Source of the DNA: Aliivibrio sp. S4MY1
GTDB taxonomy: Bacteria > Pseudomonadota > Gammaproteobacteria > Enterobacterales > Vibrionaceae
NCBI RefSeq assembly: GCF_028765545.1
Contig: NZ_JARACP010000007.1
Span: forward strand, 178,043 to 242,042
Reading direction: 5' to 3'
Length of the DNA: 64,000 nt
Shown here one piece after another: positions 56,686 through 64,000 of this stretch. Under the pieces are notes generated by a model. The model was given only the letters and a program-made list of their open reading frames with translations, was not told the DNA's origin and searched no databases. The position numbers and the translations under genes are program-made. Each line of letters opens with the position of its first letter. Within the stretch, counting starts at the first letter, position 1.

Positions 56686-58602
56686 ATGACGGGATATTTT
56701 TTACAAGCTTTTATCTATCTCTTTGCTGCTGTGATTGCCGTTCCTATCGCTAAACGTCTTGGCCTTGGTTCTGTTCTTGGTTATCTAATTGCAGGTGTGG
56801 TTATTGGCCCAATCATTGGCTTAGTTGGTGAAGAAACCACAACAATTCAACATTTTGCTGAATTCGGCGTTGTTATGATGCTCTTTTTAGTTGGTCTTGA
56901 ACTCGAACCAAAAATGCTATGGGGAATGCGTAATCGCTTAATGGGATTAGGTGGCCTACAAGTCGGTGGTACTACCGCTATTGTAATGAGTATTGCTCTG
57001 TTCTTTGGTCAACCTTGGACTATAGCCCTCACTATCGGTTTAATCTTTGCACTCTCATCAACCGCTATTGTATTGCAGACCTTCAATGAAAAAGGCCTTG
57101 CGAAAACAGAAGGCGGTCAAAATGCCTTCTCTGTATTGTTATTTCAAGATATTGCCGTCATTCCAATGTTGGCTTTTATTCCATTATTGGCATTGCCTGA
57201 ACTAATTGAAAAAGCACAATTAGCAGCAGCAACCGCAGCAGAGCATCATGATGAGATCAGCCTCGTCGCAGGGCTACCAGGCTGGGCTTATGGCTTAGTG
57301 ATTACCGCATCTATTGCGCTTGTAGTGGTTGGTGGTCATTATCTTAGCCGTCCACTGTTTCGCTTTGTGGCAAGCTCTGGACTGCGTGAAATATTTACGG
57401 CAACGGCTTTAATGCTTGTGATTGGAATTGCAGCTCTTATGAGCTTAGTGGGACTGTCACCAGCACTTGGGACTTTCTTAGCGGGTGTAGTATTAGCTAA
57501 CTCCGAATTTAGACACGAACTCGAATCGAATATTGACCCATTCAAAGGGCTGTTGCTCGGCCTGTTTTTCATTACCGTTGGTGCAGGGATTGACTTCGGT
57601 ATTCTGTTTGATGACTTCTTTACCATTATCGGTTTAACCATTGGTGTAATGGCACTAAAAGCCGCTGTTCTATATGTATTGGCCTTAACCTTTAAGATCA
57701 AAAACAGTAATCGTTGGTTATTTACATTAAGTTTGGCTCAAGCCGGTGAATTTGGATTTGTATTATTAAGTTTTACGGTTCAAAACCATGTATTACCACC
57801 AGAAGTCGCACAGCCATTATCATTAGTGGTTGCTCTTTCTATGTTCTTTACTCCGGGGTTATTCATTCTTTTTGATAAAGTGATATTACCTCGCTTCGAA
57901 CAGAAATCGAATGATAGAGAGTCGGATAACATTGATGAAAAAGGCACGGTAATTATTGCTGGTGGAGGCCGATTTGGCCAAGTAGTCAATCGCTTCTTAG
58001 TATCAAACCATGTAAAAACCGTTGTACTTGATCACCAAGCCGATCAGGTTGATTCACTACGCCAAGTGAATACAAAAAGTTACTTTGGTGATGCGACTCG
58101 TCCTGACCTACTACATACCGCCGGAATTGAACATGCTGCAATGTTGGTCGTTGCTATCGATAACCAAGAAAGCAGTGTCGAATTGGTAAAATACGTTAAG
58201 CACACTTACCCAAAAGTAAAAGTGCTCGCTCGCGCTTACGATAGAGGCCATTCTTATATGCTTCGTTGTGCAGGTGCTGATTTCATTGAATCTGAAACGA
58301 CTCGCTCTGCACTTGAGATGGGAGCAGAAGCAATGCGTGAACTTGGCCAGCACCCATTCCATGTAGAACAACAAAAATTGGCCTATAAGAAAGTCGAAAA
58401 TCAAAGCTCTGATAAACTGTATCAAGCATGGTTAGATGATTCAGAAGGCGAGAGATTTGATAATAACTATCGAAAATTGTTTATTGAACTTGAAAGCACA
58501 ATTAAACATGCCATGAGTAAAGATCGTTCTGATAAACACAACCAATCAGAGCGTGCATGGACACCACCACCAAAAGGTTATGCTGATGATCTTGATGAAT
58601 AA
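56686..58602 (+). CDS. kefB: Glutathione-regulated potassium-efflux antiporter
   Basis: A 638-residue protein. A cation:proton antiporter domain with about twelve spans (to about 385) is followed by a cytoplasmic TrkA-N/RCK domain with GGGRFGQVV that binds nucleotide and glutathione adducts. It releases potassium when toxic electrophiles form glutathione conjugates, acidifying and protecting the cell. KefB and KefC differ little; the gene pairing with kefG supports KefB. Confidence 0.92.
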   Translation: MTGYFLQAFIYLFAAVIAVPIAKRLGLGSVLGYLIAGVVIGPIIGLVGEETTTIQHFAEFGVVMMLFLVGLELEPKMLWGMRNRLMGLGGLQVGGTTAIVMSIALFFGQPWTIALTIGLIFALSSTAIVLQTFNEKGLAKTEGGQNAFSVLLFQDIAVIPMLAFIPLLALPELIEKAQLAAATAAEHHDEISLVAGLPGWAYGLVITASIALVVVGGHYLSRPLFRFVASSGLREIFTATALMLVIGIAALMSLVGLSPALGTFLAGVVLANSEFRHELESNIDPFKGLLLGLFFITVGAGIDFGILFDDFFTIIGLTIGVMALKAAVLYVLALTFKIKNSNRWLFTLSLAQAGEFGFVLLSFTVQNHVLPPEVAQPLSLVVALSMFFTPGLFILFDKVILPRFEQKSNDRESDNIDEKGTVIIAGGGRFGQVVNRFLVSNHVKTVVLDHQADQVDSLRQVNTKSYFGDATRPDLLHTAGIEHAAMLVVAIDNQESSVELVKYVKHTYPKVKVLARAYDRGHSYMLRCAGADFIESETTRSALEMGAEAMRELGQHPFHVEQQKLAYKKVENQSSDKLYQAWLDDSEGERFDNNYRKLFIELESTIKHAMSKDRSDKHNQSERAWTPPPKGYADDLDE

Positions 58603-58635
58603 CCAAATGGGTCAATAGATCGAATATCTACACAT

Positions 58636-58674
58636 AAAAATGCCCTATTCTCACTGACTAGGGCATTTTATTTT
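58636..58674. terminator. Bidirectional terminator
   Basis: AAAATGCCCTA and TAGGGCATTTT lie between convergent genes. Confidence 0.85.
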
Positions 58675-58689
58675 GCAATTAAACAATCC

Positions 58690-60204
58690 TTATTCTTTGC
58701 ATTCAGAGTAACAACTTGGCTTTCTTGGACACACAGCTCCACGAGAACAAATCACTCTTGCATCGGTTTCCAACCCACGTTCAATCCAATTAATATTTAA
58801 TATCTTAGCAACGCTGATCAACTCTCTTTTAATACTCTTGGCTATAGGGCTTTCACCGCCATTCTTCACACACGCTTTTTGTAGATCACGAGCTAATGAC
58901 ACCGCGTCTTTTCCCTGAGCCTCAATTGCCGGGTTCAAGTCAATACCAGCGCATAACACACGATTATTACCTGCTGGGTCAGTCATATTGACCGATTCAC
59001 AACAATAGATACGAGGTTCGTTATTTACATTAAGAATAGATATTTGTGCCGAACTCCCTTCTTTTGGCTCAGATAATCGGCGAAATACCGCCCAGTGATG
59101 ACAAGGATCATTTACTTGTTTCATATTTCCCCAAGGTAAGGGAATGCCATTTCCACGATAAACCGCTTTCAATTTCCCAGGAGCGTACGCATCAAAATAA
59201 TGCCAATGAGGATACGGAGAGACCACGGTCATTCGTCTCATCGCCACAGAAGGAGAAACTCCTGCTAAACGATGAGCATCAATCTCATAGCCATAACGGT
59301 CTAATAACTGCCTAAAGGGAACTCTTGGGCACAACAAAGCGCCCGCAAAAAAGCTAGACTCAAAATCGCGCCATGCATGTAAAATATCTTGCGCGTTTAA
59401 TGAACTGTCAGTGTGGTGTATTTCATCATCAAACACTCGATGGCTACCCACAGACAAAGAACTCTTCAGCCCTTCTTTGTTATGTAAAACACAATGACCA
59501 ATGTATACCGCTAAATCGTATTTCAATCGAGTCGGATGATTCTTTAAAATTTCATTCAGATAGACGGTGCAAGGTGGCTCAAAAAAGGAAGTTAGTAACT
59601 CTTTACCGTTAACACCAAACTCATCGACAACAGACTTTGGCGTATCTTGCACCCACTTAAGAATTAAGCCATGATGCGCAGCCAAATCCATCATCTGTTC
59701 AACACTCAATGGTAATTGTTTTTGTCCTACTTCTTCAGCGGCACGTTCTAAATCAGGAAAGTGGTTTTGATTGTTTTCTTGATGGGCTCGAATAAGAAGG
59801 TGTGCAAATTGGCGACCAGTAATTCCTGTTTGGTTCAGCATCTCAGGGATCGCAATTTGTAAAATATCATTAGAAAACAGAAAACTCGGTTCAAGTGCCA
59901 TACCACTGATCCCACCTCTACGTCCCTTATCTGGTGTAATGGCTTGTGCTTCTGGTTCGCTATCTAAGAACCATGAGGATTCTTTTTGAAACACCGTAGC
60001 GATAACTTCCAACATATCAGCGCTGGGAACCCGCTTTCCTCTCTCTATCATAGAAAGATAAGACACTGACGGTGAATTCTCAGGATCAACTCGAATACAG
60101 CGAGTAGAGAGATCTTCCATCGTTAAGTGATTGCGTTTTCTCAGATTTCGAATTTTTGTTCCAAGAAAATGACTTTGTCTAATAATACTTTTTGACTGAC
60201 GCAT
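58690..60204 (-). CDS. XRE-family regulator with DUF3612 domain
   Basis: A 504-residue protein. An N-terminal helix-turn-helix (LGTKIRNLRKRNHLTMEDLS, then SYLSMIERGKRVPSADML) is followed by a long DUF3612/short-chain fatty acyl regulator-like region. A Cys-rich end (CSRGAVCPRKPSCYSEC) suggests metal binding. Related RamB/ScfR-type regulators respond to acyl-CoA or acetate metabolism. It is divergent from the 60341 gene and probably controls it. Confidence 0.82.
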   Translation of the reverse strand: MRQSKSIIRQSHFLGTKIRNLRKRNHLTMEDLSTRCIRVDPENSPSVSYLSMIERGKRVPSADMLEVIATVFQKESSWFLDSEPEAQAITPDKGRRGGISGMALEPSFLFSNDILQIAIPEMLNQTGITGRQFAHLLIRAHQENNQNHFPDLERAAEEVGQKQLPLSVEQMMDLAAHHGLILKWVQDTPKSVVDEFGVNGKELLTSFFEPPCTVYLNEILKNHPTRLKYDLAVYIGHCVLHNKEGLKSSLSVGSHRVFDDEIHHTDSSLNAQDILHAWRDFESSFFAGALLCPRVPFRQLLDRYGYEIDAHRLAGVSPSVAMRRMTVVSPYPHWHYFDAYAPGKLKAVYRGNGIPLPWGNMKQVNDPCHHWAVFRRLSEPKEGSSAQISILNVNNEPRIYCCESVNMTDPAGNNRVLCAGIDLNPAIEAQGKDAVSLARDLQKACVKNGGESPIAKSIKRELISVAKILNINWIERGLETDARVICSRGAVCPRKPSCYSECKE

Positions 60205-60340
60205 CTTGTAAAATTCACACTGTTAATTTTTTGTTGTGAAATTGTAACCAAAACTACGCTAAGCTTCAATACAAGTAAGCAAACAACTCTGACCAGTGTG
60301 ACTTACTTAACTTTAAGGATGATAAATTGAGGGCAAGACT

Positions 60341-60904
60341 ATGGCTATCACAAATATAAACAACACAAATAACGCACAACAAGAAACTCCGTTTATGGCT
60401 GAAGCTGTCTATGCCGTAGAAACAATGGATACCACTAAACGAGAAGAAAAGCAGAATCAAATTAAGTCTCTACTTGATCAACTATTCCCTTTAACTAAAG
60501 GCTCACATAAAGACGTAACTAATTATCTGCTAGATTACCATCACTTAGTGGTTTTCTTTAAAGATGGTGGATGCAGTGGGTTACGTAACCCAGGAAAATT
60601 TGTTGCTTTTACTGGCCATCGCTCATCACCTGATACCATTCTTTTAAAAGACAATAGTGGTAGCCATGTAGAGATCATTTTTGGTCATCATGAACCGGGA
60701 AAACACACTTTGGTAACTATTGAAGATATTGAGATTGAAACTTGTACGACCTTTACTCAAGACTTTGGTCTAGCAGCCATGCGTCATTGGATTAGCCTAC
60801 TGAAGCGTGATGAAAAATCAAATCATAAAGCACATAGAGAAGACAAAGAATACACCGCAAAAAATGGGGATGATTATCAATTAGCGTGTTGCTTTAATAT
60901 TTAA
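60341..60904 (+). CDS. Unidentified 187-residue protein next to the DUF3612 regulator
   Basis: A soluble protein with no signal peptide. Distinct segments are QIKSLLDQLFPLTKGSHKDV, YHHLVVFFKDGGCSGL, PGKFVAFTGHRSSPDTILL and MRHWISLLKRDEKSNHK. Faintly I recall similar segments in marine proteobacterial proteins around the glyoxylate (malate synthase/isocitrate lyase) genes, but I cannot confirm this. Its divergence from the regulator suggests a role in acetate or fatty-acid metabolism. The ribosome site is weak (GAGGGCAAG). Confidence 0.7.
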   Translation: MAITNINNTNNAQQETPFMAEAVYAVETMDTTKREEKQNQIKSLLDQLFPLTKGSHKDVTNYLLDYHHLVVFFKDGGCSGLRNPGKFVAFTGHRSSPDTILLKDNSGSHVEIIFGHHEPGKHTLVTIEDIEIETCTTFTQDFGLAAMRHWISLLKRDEKSNHKAHREDKEYTAKNGDDYQLACCFNI

Positions 60905-60975
60905 TAAAAATATAAAAAGTAAAGGTCACATTAACTAATGTGGCCTTGCTTATGTCACCTATAAAAACTTAATAA

Positions 60976-62325
60976 CTAATGCCGTTTATTAAAGTACATA
61001 CTGCGATCTGCTTTATGTAGCAAGTCATCAACTGAACCCATTTCTGGGTCAAAACAGCTATAACCAATCGTTACCTTCACGTAAATAAAAGTATCTTTAT
61101 ACGTTATCGGCTCATCACTTATCGCCAACTTTATTTTATTTATAATAAAATAAATATCTTTCTTTTCGTGGATTCTTGGTAAAAGGACAAGATACTCATC
61201 ACCACCAATACGAGCAACGACGTCATTACTTCTTAACGCTTTAGACACTCTTCTTGCTACCTCTCTTAGTACTTCATCACCCGCAGCATGACCGTGCATA
61301 TCATTAATATTTTTAAATTTTTCTAAATCTAAATTTAGTAATGCAAAAGGCGTTTTTTTCCTTTTTGATTTCGAGAATAAAGAATTCAGTGTATACATGA
61401 AATAGCGACGATTAGGTAACTGAGTCAGTTCATCTTCAAGAGAACGATTGGTTGCTATAACATACAATCTAAAAATAATCGTAATAGACAGTAACATTAA
61501 GATAGAAAAGGTATAACCCACTAGACGAATAATATTAATTTGATACCAAGGATTTACCTCACTCAGTTTTTTTTCTTTAATGGCCATTTGCCAACTACCG
61601 TAGGGAAGCGTCACTGTCTCAGTAATGATAGGATTGCCAAATATCTTAGGGTTGCCAAAAAATACATCGCCTTCAGCCCCTTTACTGTCTCTTCCTCGCA
61701 TTGCGAAATGATATTTAGTTTTTAAGTCAAAAATTCCAGACTCATAAAATAAACCATCGATATCAAGGACAATACTAATTGAGCCCCAATAATCCTGATT
61801 ATAAGGAGGATCAGTAAATACTGGCATTCGGGCAACAAAAGCACTTCCACCTTGAATTAAATCAACAGGACCTGCAATAAAAATAGTCTCTAAATGACGT
61901 GCTTTTTGTACCGTTAGCCATTGATTCTGTATGCTTCTAAAATCAAGACCTAACGCTTTAACGTTCCCTTTTAAAGGGTAAACATATTTGACTATATCAT
62001 CAGGGGCGATTGCCAAATGCCTAATATTCAACGAATCTCGATACAGTTCTGCTGCAATCAGATCCCACTGTTTAATCGTAGAGTGCGGGTTAACCGTAAG
62101 TAATGTAGATAAGCTATTAGCATAATAAATATCAGAATAAATAAAACTTTCCAAAGTCGCTCTTACTGTAGCCAACTCAGCTTTAGACTTACTATTAACT
62201 TGGTTCTTTAAATACCTATTTTGCTTTATATGTAAATCTTCAACCACCCAGATAATGACAAAAATACAAAAACTTAGTAACATTATAGTTGTAGATTTTT
62301 TAGCTAAAAATAGTTTAACCTTCAT
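60976..62325 (-). CDS. CHASE-like sensor GGDEF protein
   Basis: A 449-residue membrane protein. Two spans (about 12-30 and 270-292) flank a periplasmic CHASE-type sensor of about 235 residues (RDSLNIRHLAIAPDDIV, then WGSISIVLDIDGLFY). A C-terminal GGDEF domain opens with DELTQLPNRR. The active-site motif is GGDEY at 374-378 instead of GGDEF, so activity is uncertain but possible. The ligand is unknown. Confidence 0.87.
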   Translation of the reverse strand: MKVKLFLAKKSTTIMLLSFCIFVIIWVVEDLHIKQNRYLKNQVNSKSKAELATVRATLESFIYSDIYYANSLSTLLTVNPHSTIKQWDLIAAELYRDSLNIRHLAIAPDDIVKYVYPLKGNVKALGLDFRSIQNQWLTVQKARHLETIFIAGPVDLIQGGSAFVARMPVFTDPPYNQDYWGSISIVLDIDGLFYESGIFDLKTKYHFAMRGRDSKGAEGDVFFGNPKIFGNPIITETVTLPYGSWQMAIKEKKLSEVNPWYQINIIRLVGYTFSILMLLSITIIFRLYVIATNRSLEDELTQLPNRRYFMYTLNSLFSKSKRKKTPFALLNLDLEKFKNINDMHGHAAGDEVLREVARRVSKALRSNDVVARIGGDEYLVLLPRIHEKKDIYFIINKIKLAISDEPITYKDTFIYVKVTIGYSCFDPEMGSVDDLLHKADRSMYFNKRH

Positions 62326-62487
62326 TTCTGCTCTCTATCTGAAATACACCTGTTAACACAAAAACTGATATTGCACTAAAAAAATAGTTGTATTTAAACA
62401 TAACATTTGTATGTTTATCAATCAGTTCTATTTAGAAAATTATTATTATATTCAGCCAACGTCGATATATTTTAGTTACAGAGCTTT

Positions 62488-62868
62488 TTACACCATCATT
62501 TTCTGTATTTTTGTTAATTTAGACGTAATAAGGTCATAAGAGCAATCAATCCAGTCTTCTAACATTCCAATAGACACTTCATTATTGACTGCGATTGTAA
62601 TCCAATGTTTCTTGTTCATATGGTACCCCCGCTCAATACATTCAAACTCTTCACTTAAAAAAGTAACATTCTCTGGGGAGGCTTTAAGCGTAATAGTTAG
62701 TTTTTCATTACGGTAACCAATTAGAGCAAACATTTTACCAAAAACTTTAAAGACTTGTGCATCTGGACCAAATGGGTAAGAGTCTTCACTACAAGGTTTA
62801 GCAAGAAGATAATCTATCATTTCTCTTTCTGTCATTTGCGTTGGTTCAATTACAAGTGTGTCATTCAA
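62488..62868 (-). CDS. MmcQ/YjbR-family protein
   Basis: A CyaY-like fold protein of the YjbR/MmcQ family: MTEREMIDYLLAKPCSEDSY, PFGPDAQVFKVFGKMFALIG, then KKHWITIAV. The function is unknown; some members bind DNA. The start is uncertain. A TTG at 62868 has AAAGGAA upstream; an ATG at 62835 aligns with the usual family start but has no ribosome site; an ATG at 62916 would overlap the divergent gene. Confidence 0.82.
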   Translation of the reverse strand: MNDTLVIEPTQMTEREMIDYLLAKPCSEDSYPFGPDAQVFKVFGKMFALIGYRNEKLTITLKASPENVTFLSEEFECIERGYHMNKKHWITIAVNNEVSIGMLEDWIDCSYDLITSKLTKIQKMMV

Positions 62869-62909
62869 TGTTAATATTCCTTTAATTATTTTATTACTGA
62901 AGAGTTTCC

Positions 62910-63101
62910 ATGTCATCAGAACTCAAACTTATCCCTATTGCTCTGTTCTGTGCGTTTCTCTCTATTATAGGTCACTTTATCCTCAGTAGCCTTTTTTCTG
63001 ATGCTAACTGGCTTGAATACGTAGCTGCAATCATCCCATTAAGTATGATTATCATTGTTTATTTCGCTTTTAAGTTTGCGGTAAAAAATGATGAGCGATA
63101 A
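62910..63101 (+). CDS. Small two-span membrane protein, unknown function
   Basis: A 63-residue frame with two hydrophobic segments (about 7-28 and 36-57) and a basic end, KFAVKNDER. GAAGAG lies about 6 bases upstream of the ATG. It fills the gap between two minus-strand genes. I do not recognise the family. It is probably real given its composition. Confidence 0.6.
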   Translation: MSSELKLIPIALFCAFLSIIGHFILSSLFSDANWLEYVAAIIPLSMIIIVYFAFKFAVKNDER

Positions 63102-63107
63102 CGCACC

Positions 63108-63896
63108 TCAAATTGAATGTTTCAGTTTATATTGCTCTGGTGTGCAATCAGAATAACGCTTAAACATGGTAATAAACGGGCTAGTTTGATTATAGCCTAA
63201 GCTAAACGCGACTTCTTTAATCGACATTTTATTTCTTAGTAACTCTAAAGAATAAAGGTATCGGATCCTTAATCTCCATTCCGTAAAACTCATCCCTAAC
63301 TCACTTTGGCAATGTCGGGATAACGTCCTCTCTGTCGTATGATTTTTTGCAGCCCACTCAGCTAACGATGTTTCATCTGAGGGGTTCGCTTCAAGCGTTT
63401 CAAGAATTGGTTTTAATAATTTATCCGTAGAGGTAGGTAAAAAGCGTTCACTTTGTTTAGCAATTAATAGTTGGTCAAACAGTACCTTAATTAATCTATC
63501 TTGCTGTTCATTTTCTGGCTTTTGGATTTTATGCTCTCGTAGCTCTTCAATTAATGCCTCAACTAACGCACTCACTTCTAGTAAACAAGTATGCTCAGGA
63601 AGTCTTTTAGCTAACTCTGGAGTAATATTTACAGAGCAATAAGCAATGGGCTTTCGATTATAGCTTTGATGTTTTACTCCTGCTGGAACCCAAATGGCAA
63701 AATGAGATGGAGCAAGAAAGCGCTGCCCTTCTGCTTTCAGTTCTAAAATACCACCACTAATGATCTGTAATTGCCCCCATGAGTGAGAATGAGAACGAGT
63801 TTCGGTATTTGAACGAAAAGCATCAAACAACAAATAAATATCTGAAGGCAACGTCTCAAAAGTAACTGATGCTTGTATATGTCGTTGCCCAGCCAT
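63108..63896 (-). CDS. AraC-family regulator with cupin sensor
   Basis: A 262-residue protein. An N-terminal AraC-type cupin domain (SHSHSWGQLQIISGGILEL, then FAIWVPAGVKH) is followed by a C-terminal double helix-turn-helix (ERTLSRHCQSELGMSFTEW and IKEVAFSLGYNQTSPFITMF). Regulator of an unknown target; the neighbour beyond 63900 is outside the window. The 104 bases to the right edge hold no gene I can see. Confidence 0.9.
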   Translation of the reverse strand: MAGQRHIQASVTFETLPSDIYLLFDAFRSNTETRSHSHSWGQLQIISGGILELKAEGQRFLAPSHFAIWVPAGVKHQSYNRKPIAYCSVNITPELAKRLPEHTCLLEVSALVEALIEELREHKIQKPENEQQDRLIKVLFDQLLIAKQSERFLPTSTDKLLKPILETLEANPSDETSLAEWAAKNHTTERTLSRHCQSELGMSFTEWRLRIRYLYSLELLRNKMSIKEVAFSLGYNQTSPFITMFKRYSDCTPEQYKLKHSI

Positions 63897-64000
63897 CCCT
63901 TAACCTCAATAAATCATAGTAACTAGAATAATCGTATCTAATCATAGTTATTTACAGCGAACAAGTTATATTAATATAAATGAACAAAGCGGTGCTAATC

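Overview
The window looks like a stretch of chromosome from a low-GC marine member of the Vibrionaceae, most like Aliivibrio (for example A. fischeri or a relative). This rests on recalled gene content, not on a search. The signs are a pspF-psp-ycjXF locus next to sapABCDF, a torECA trimethylamine N-oxide respiration operon, DUF families typical of vibrios (DUF2986, DUF2058, DUF3612, DUF3389), a GlyGly-CTERM secreted protease, several GGDEF proteins and a kefGB pair. Genes are dense and well spaced. I see no insertion sequence, integrase, prophage or CRISPR array.

Layout. 1-3800: a short DsbD/ScsB-like thiol reductase followed by what may be a remnant of its DsbA/ScsC-like partner, a membrane diguanylate cyclase, and thiD behind a TPP riboswitch. 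3866-8928: the phage-shock (envelope stress) locus, pspABC-ycjXF on the minus strand and divergent pspF. 9014-14296: sapABCDF peptide/polyamine ABC transporter. 14429-18335: a GH36 alpha-galactosidase and a chemoreceptor with a possible sigma-28 promoter. 18589-22487: torECA, with an exact FNR-type palindrome far upstream. 22816-24700: small conserved genes and yjjG. 24737-28777: cobQ-modABC. 28990-33672: small secreted and envelope proteins, a lytic transglycosylase fused to a solute-binding domain, a retropepsin-like protein and an aminotransferase. 33763-36353: anaerobic ribonucleotide reductase nrdDG with an FNR box and two NrdR-like boxes. 36594-40733: a secreted nuclease-like protein, a Sel1-repeat protein, an Alx/TerC protein behind a yybP-ykoY (manganese) riboswitch, and a second retropepsin-like protein.

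40777-41777 is the most unusual part. A tRNA-Ser(UGA)/tRNA-Asp(GUC) pair with its own promoter is followed by three 211-bp tandem units and a truncated fourth. Each full unit carries a remodelled tRNA-Asp: the acceptor ends and anticodon arm are kept, the anticodon position reads GAC instead of GTC, a 10-bp perfectly complementary extra stem has been inserted, and a terminator hairpin follows. The variants alternate A-B-A-B, so a dimer was itself duplicated.

41914-64000: two further GGDEF proteins, an acyl desaturase with a FabR-like operator, a trypsin-like protease, an acyltransferase, a LysR regulator divergent from an alkyl sulfatase, a DUF808 membrane protein, a DUF5666 lipoprotein divergent from a two-component system, a MOSC-ferredoxin protein, an S4 RNA-binding protein, kefGB, a DUF3612 regulator divergent from an unidentified gene, a YjbR-family protein and an AraC regulator.

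The regulatory sites suggest a lifestyle switching between oxic and anoxic conditions (FNR sites at tor and nrdDG) with envelope-stress monitoring (psp, sap, kef). All regulatory calls are pattern matches made by eye.
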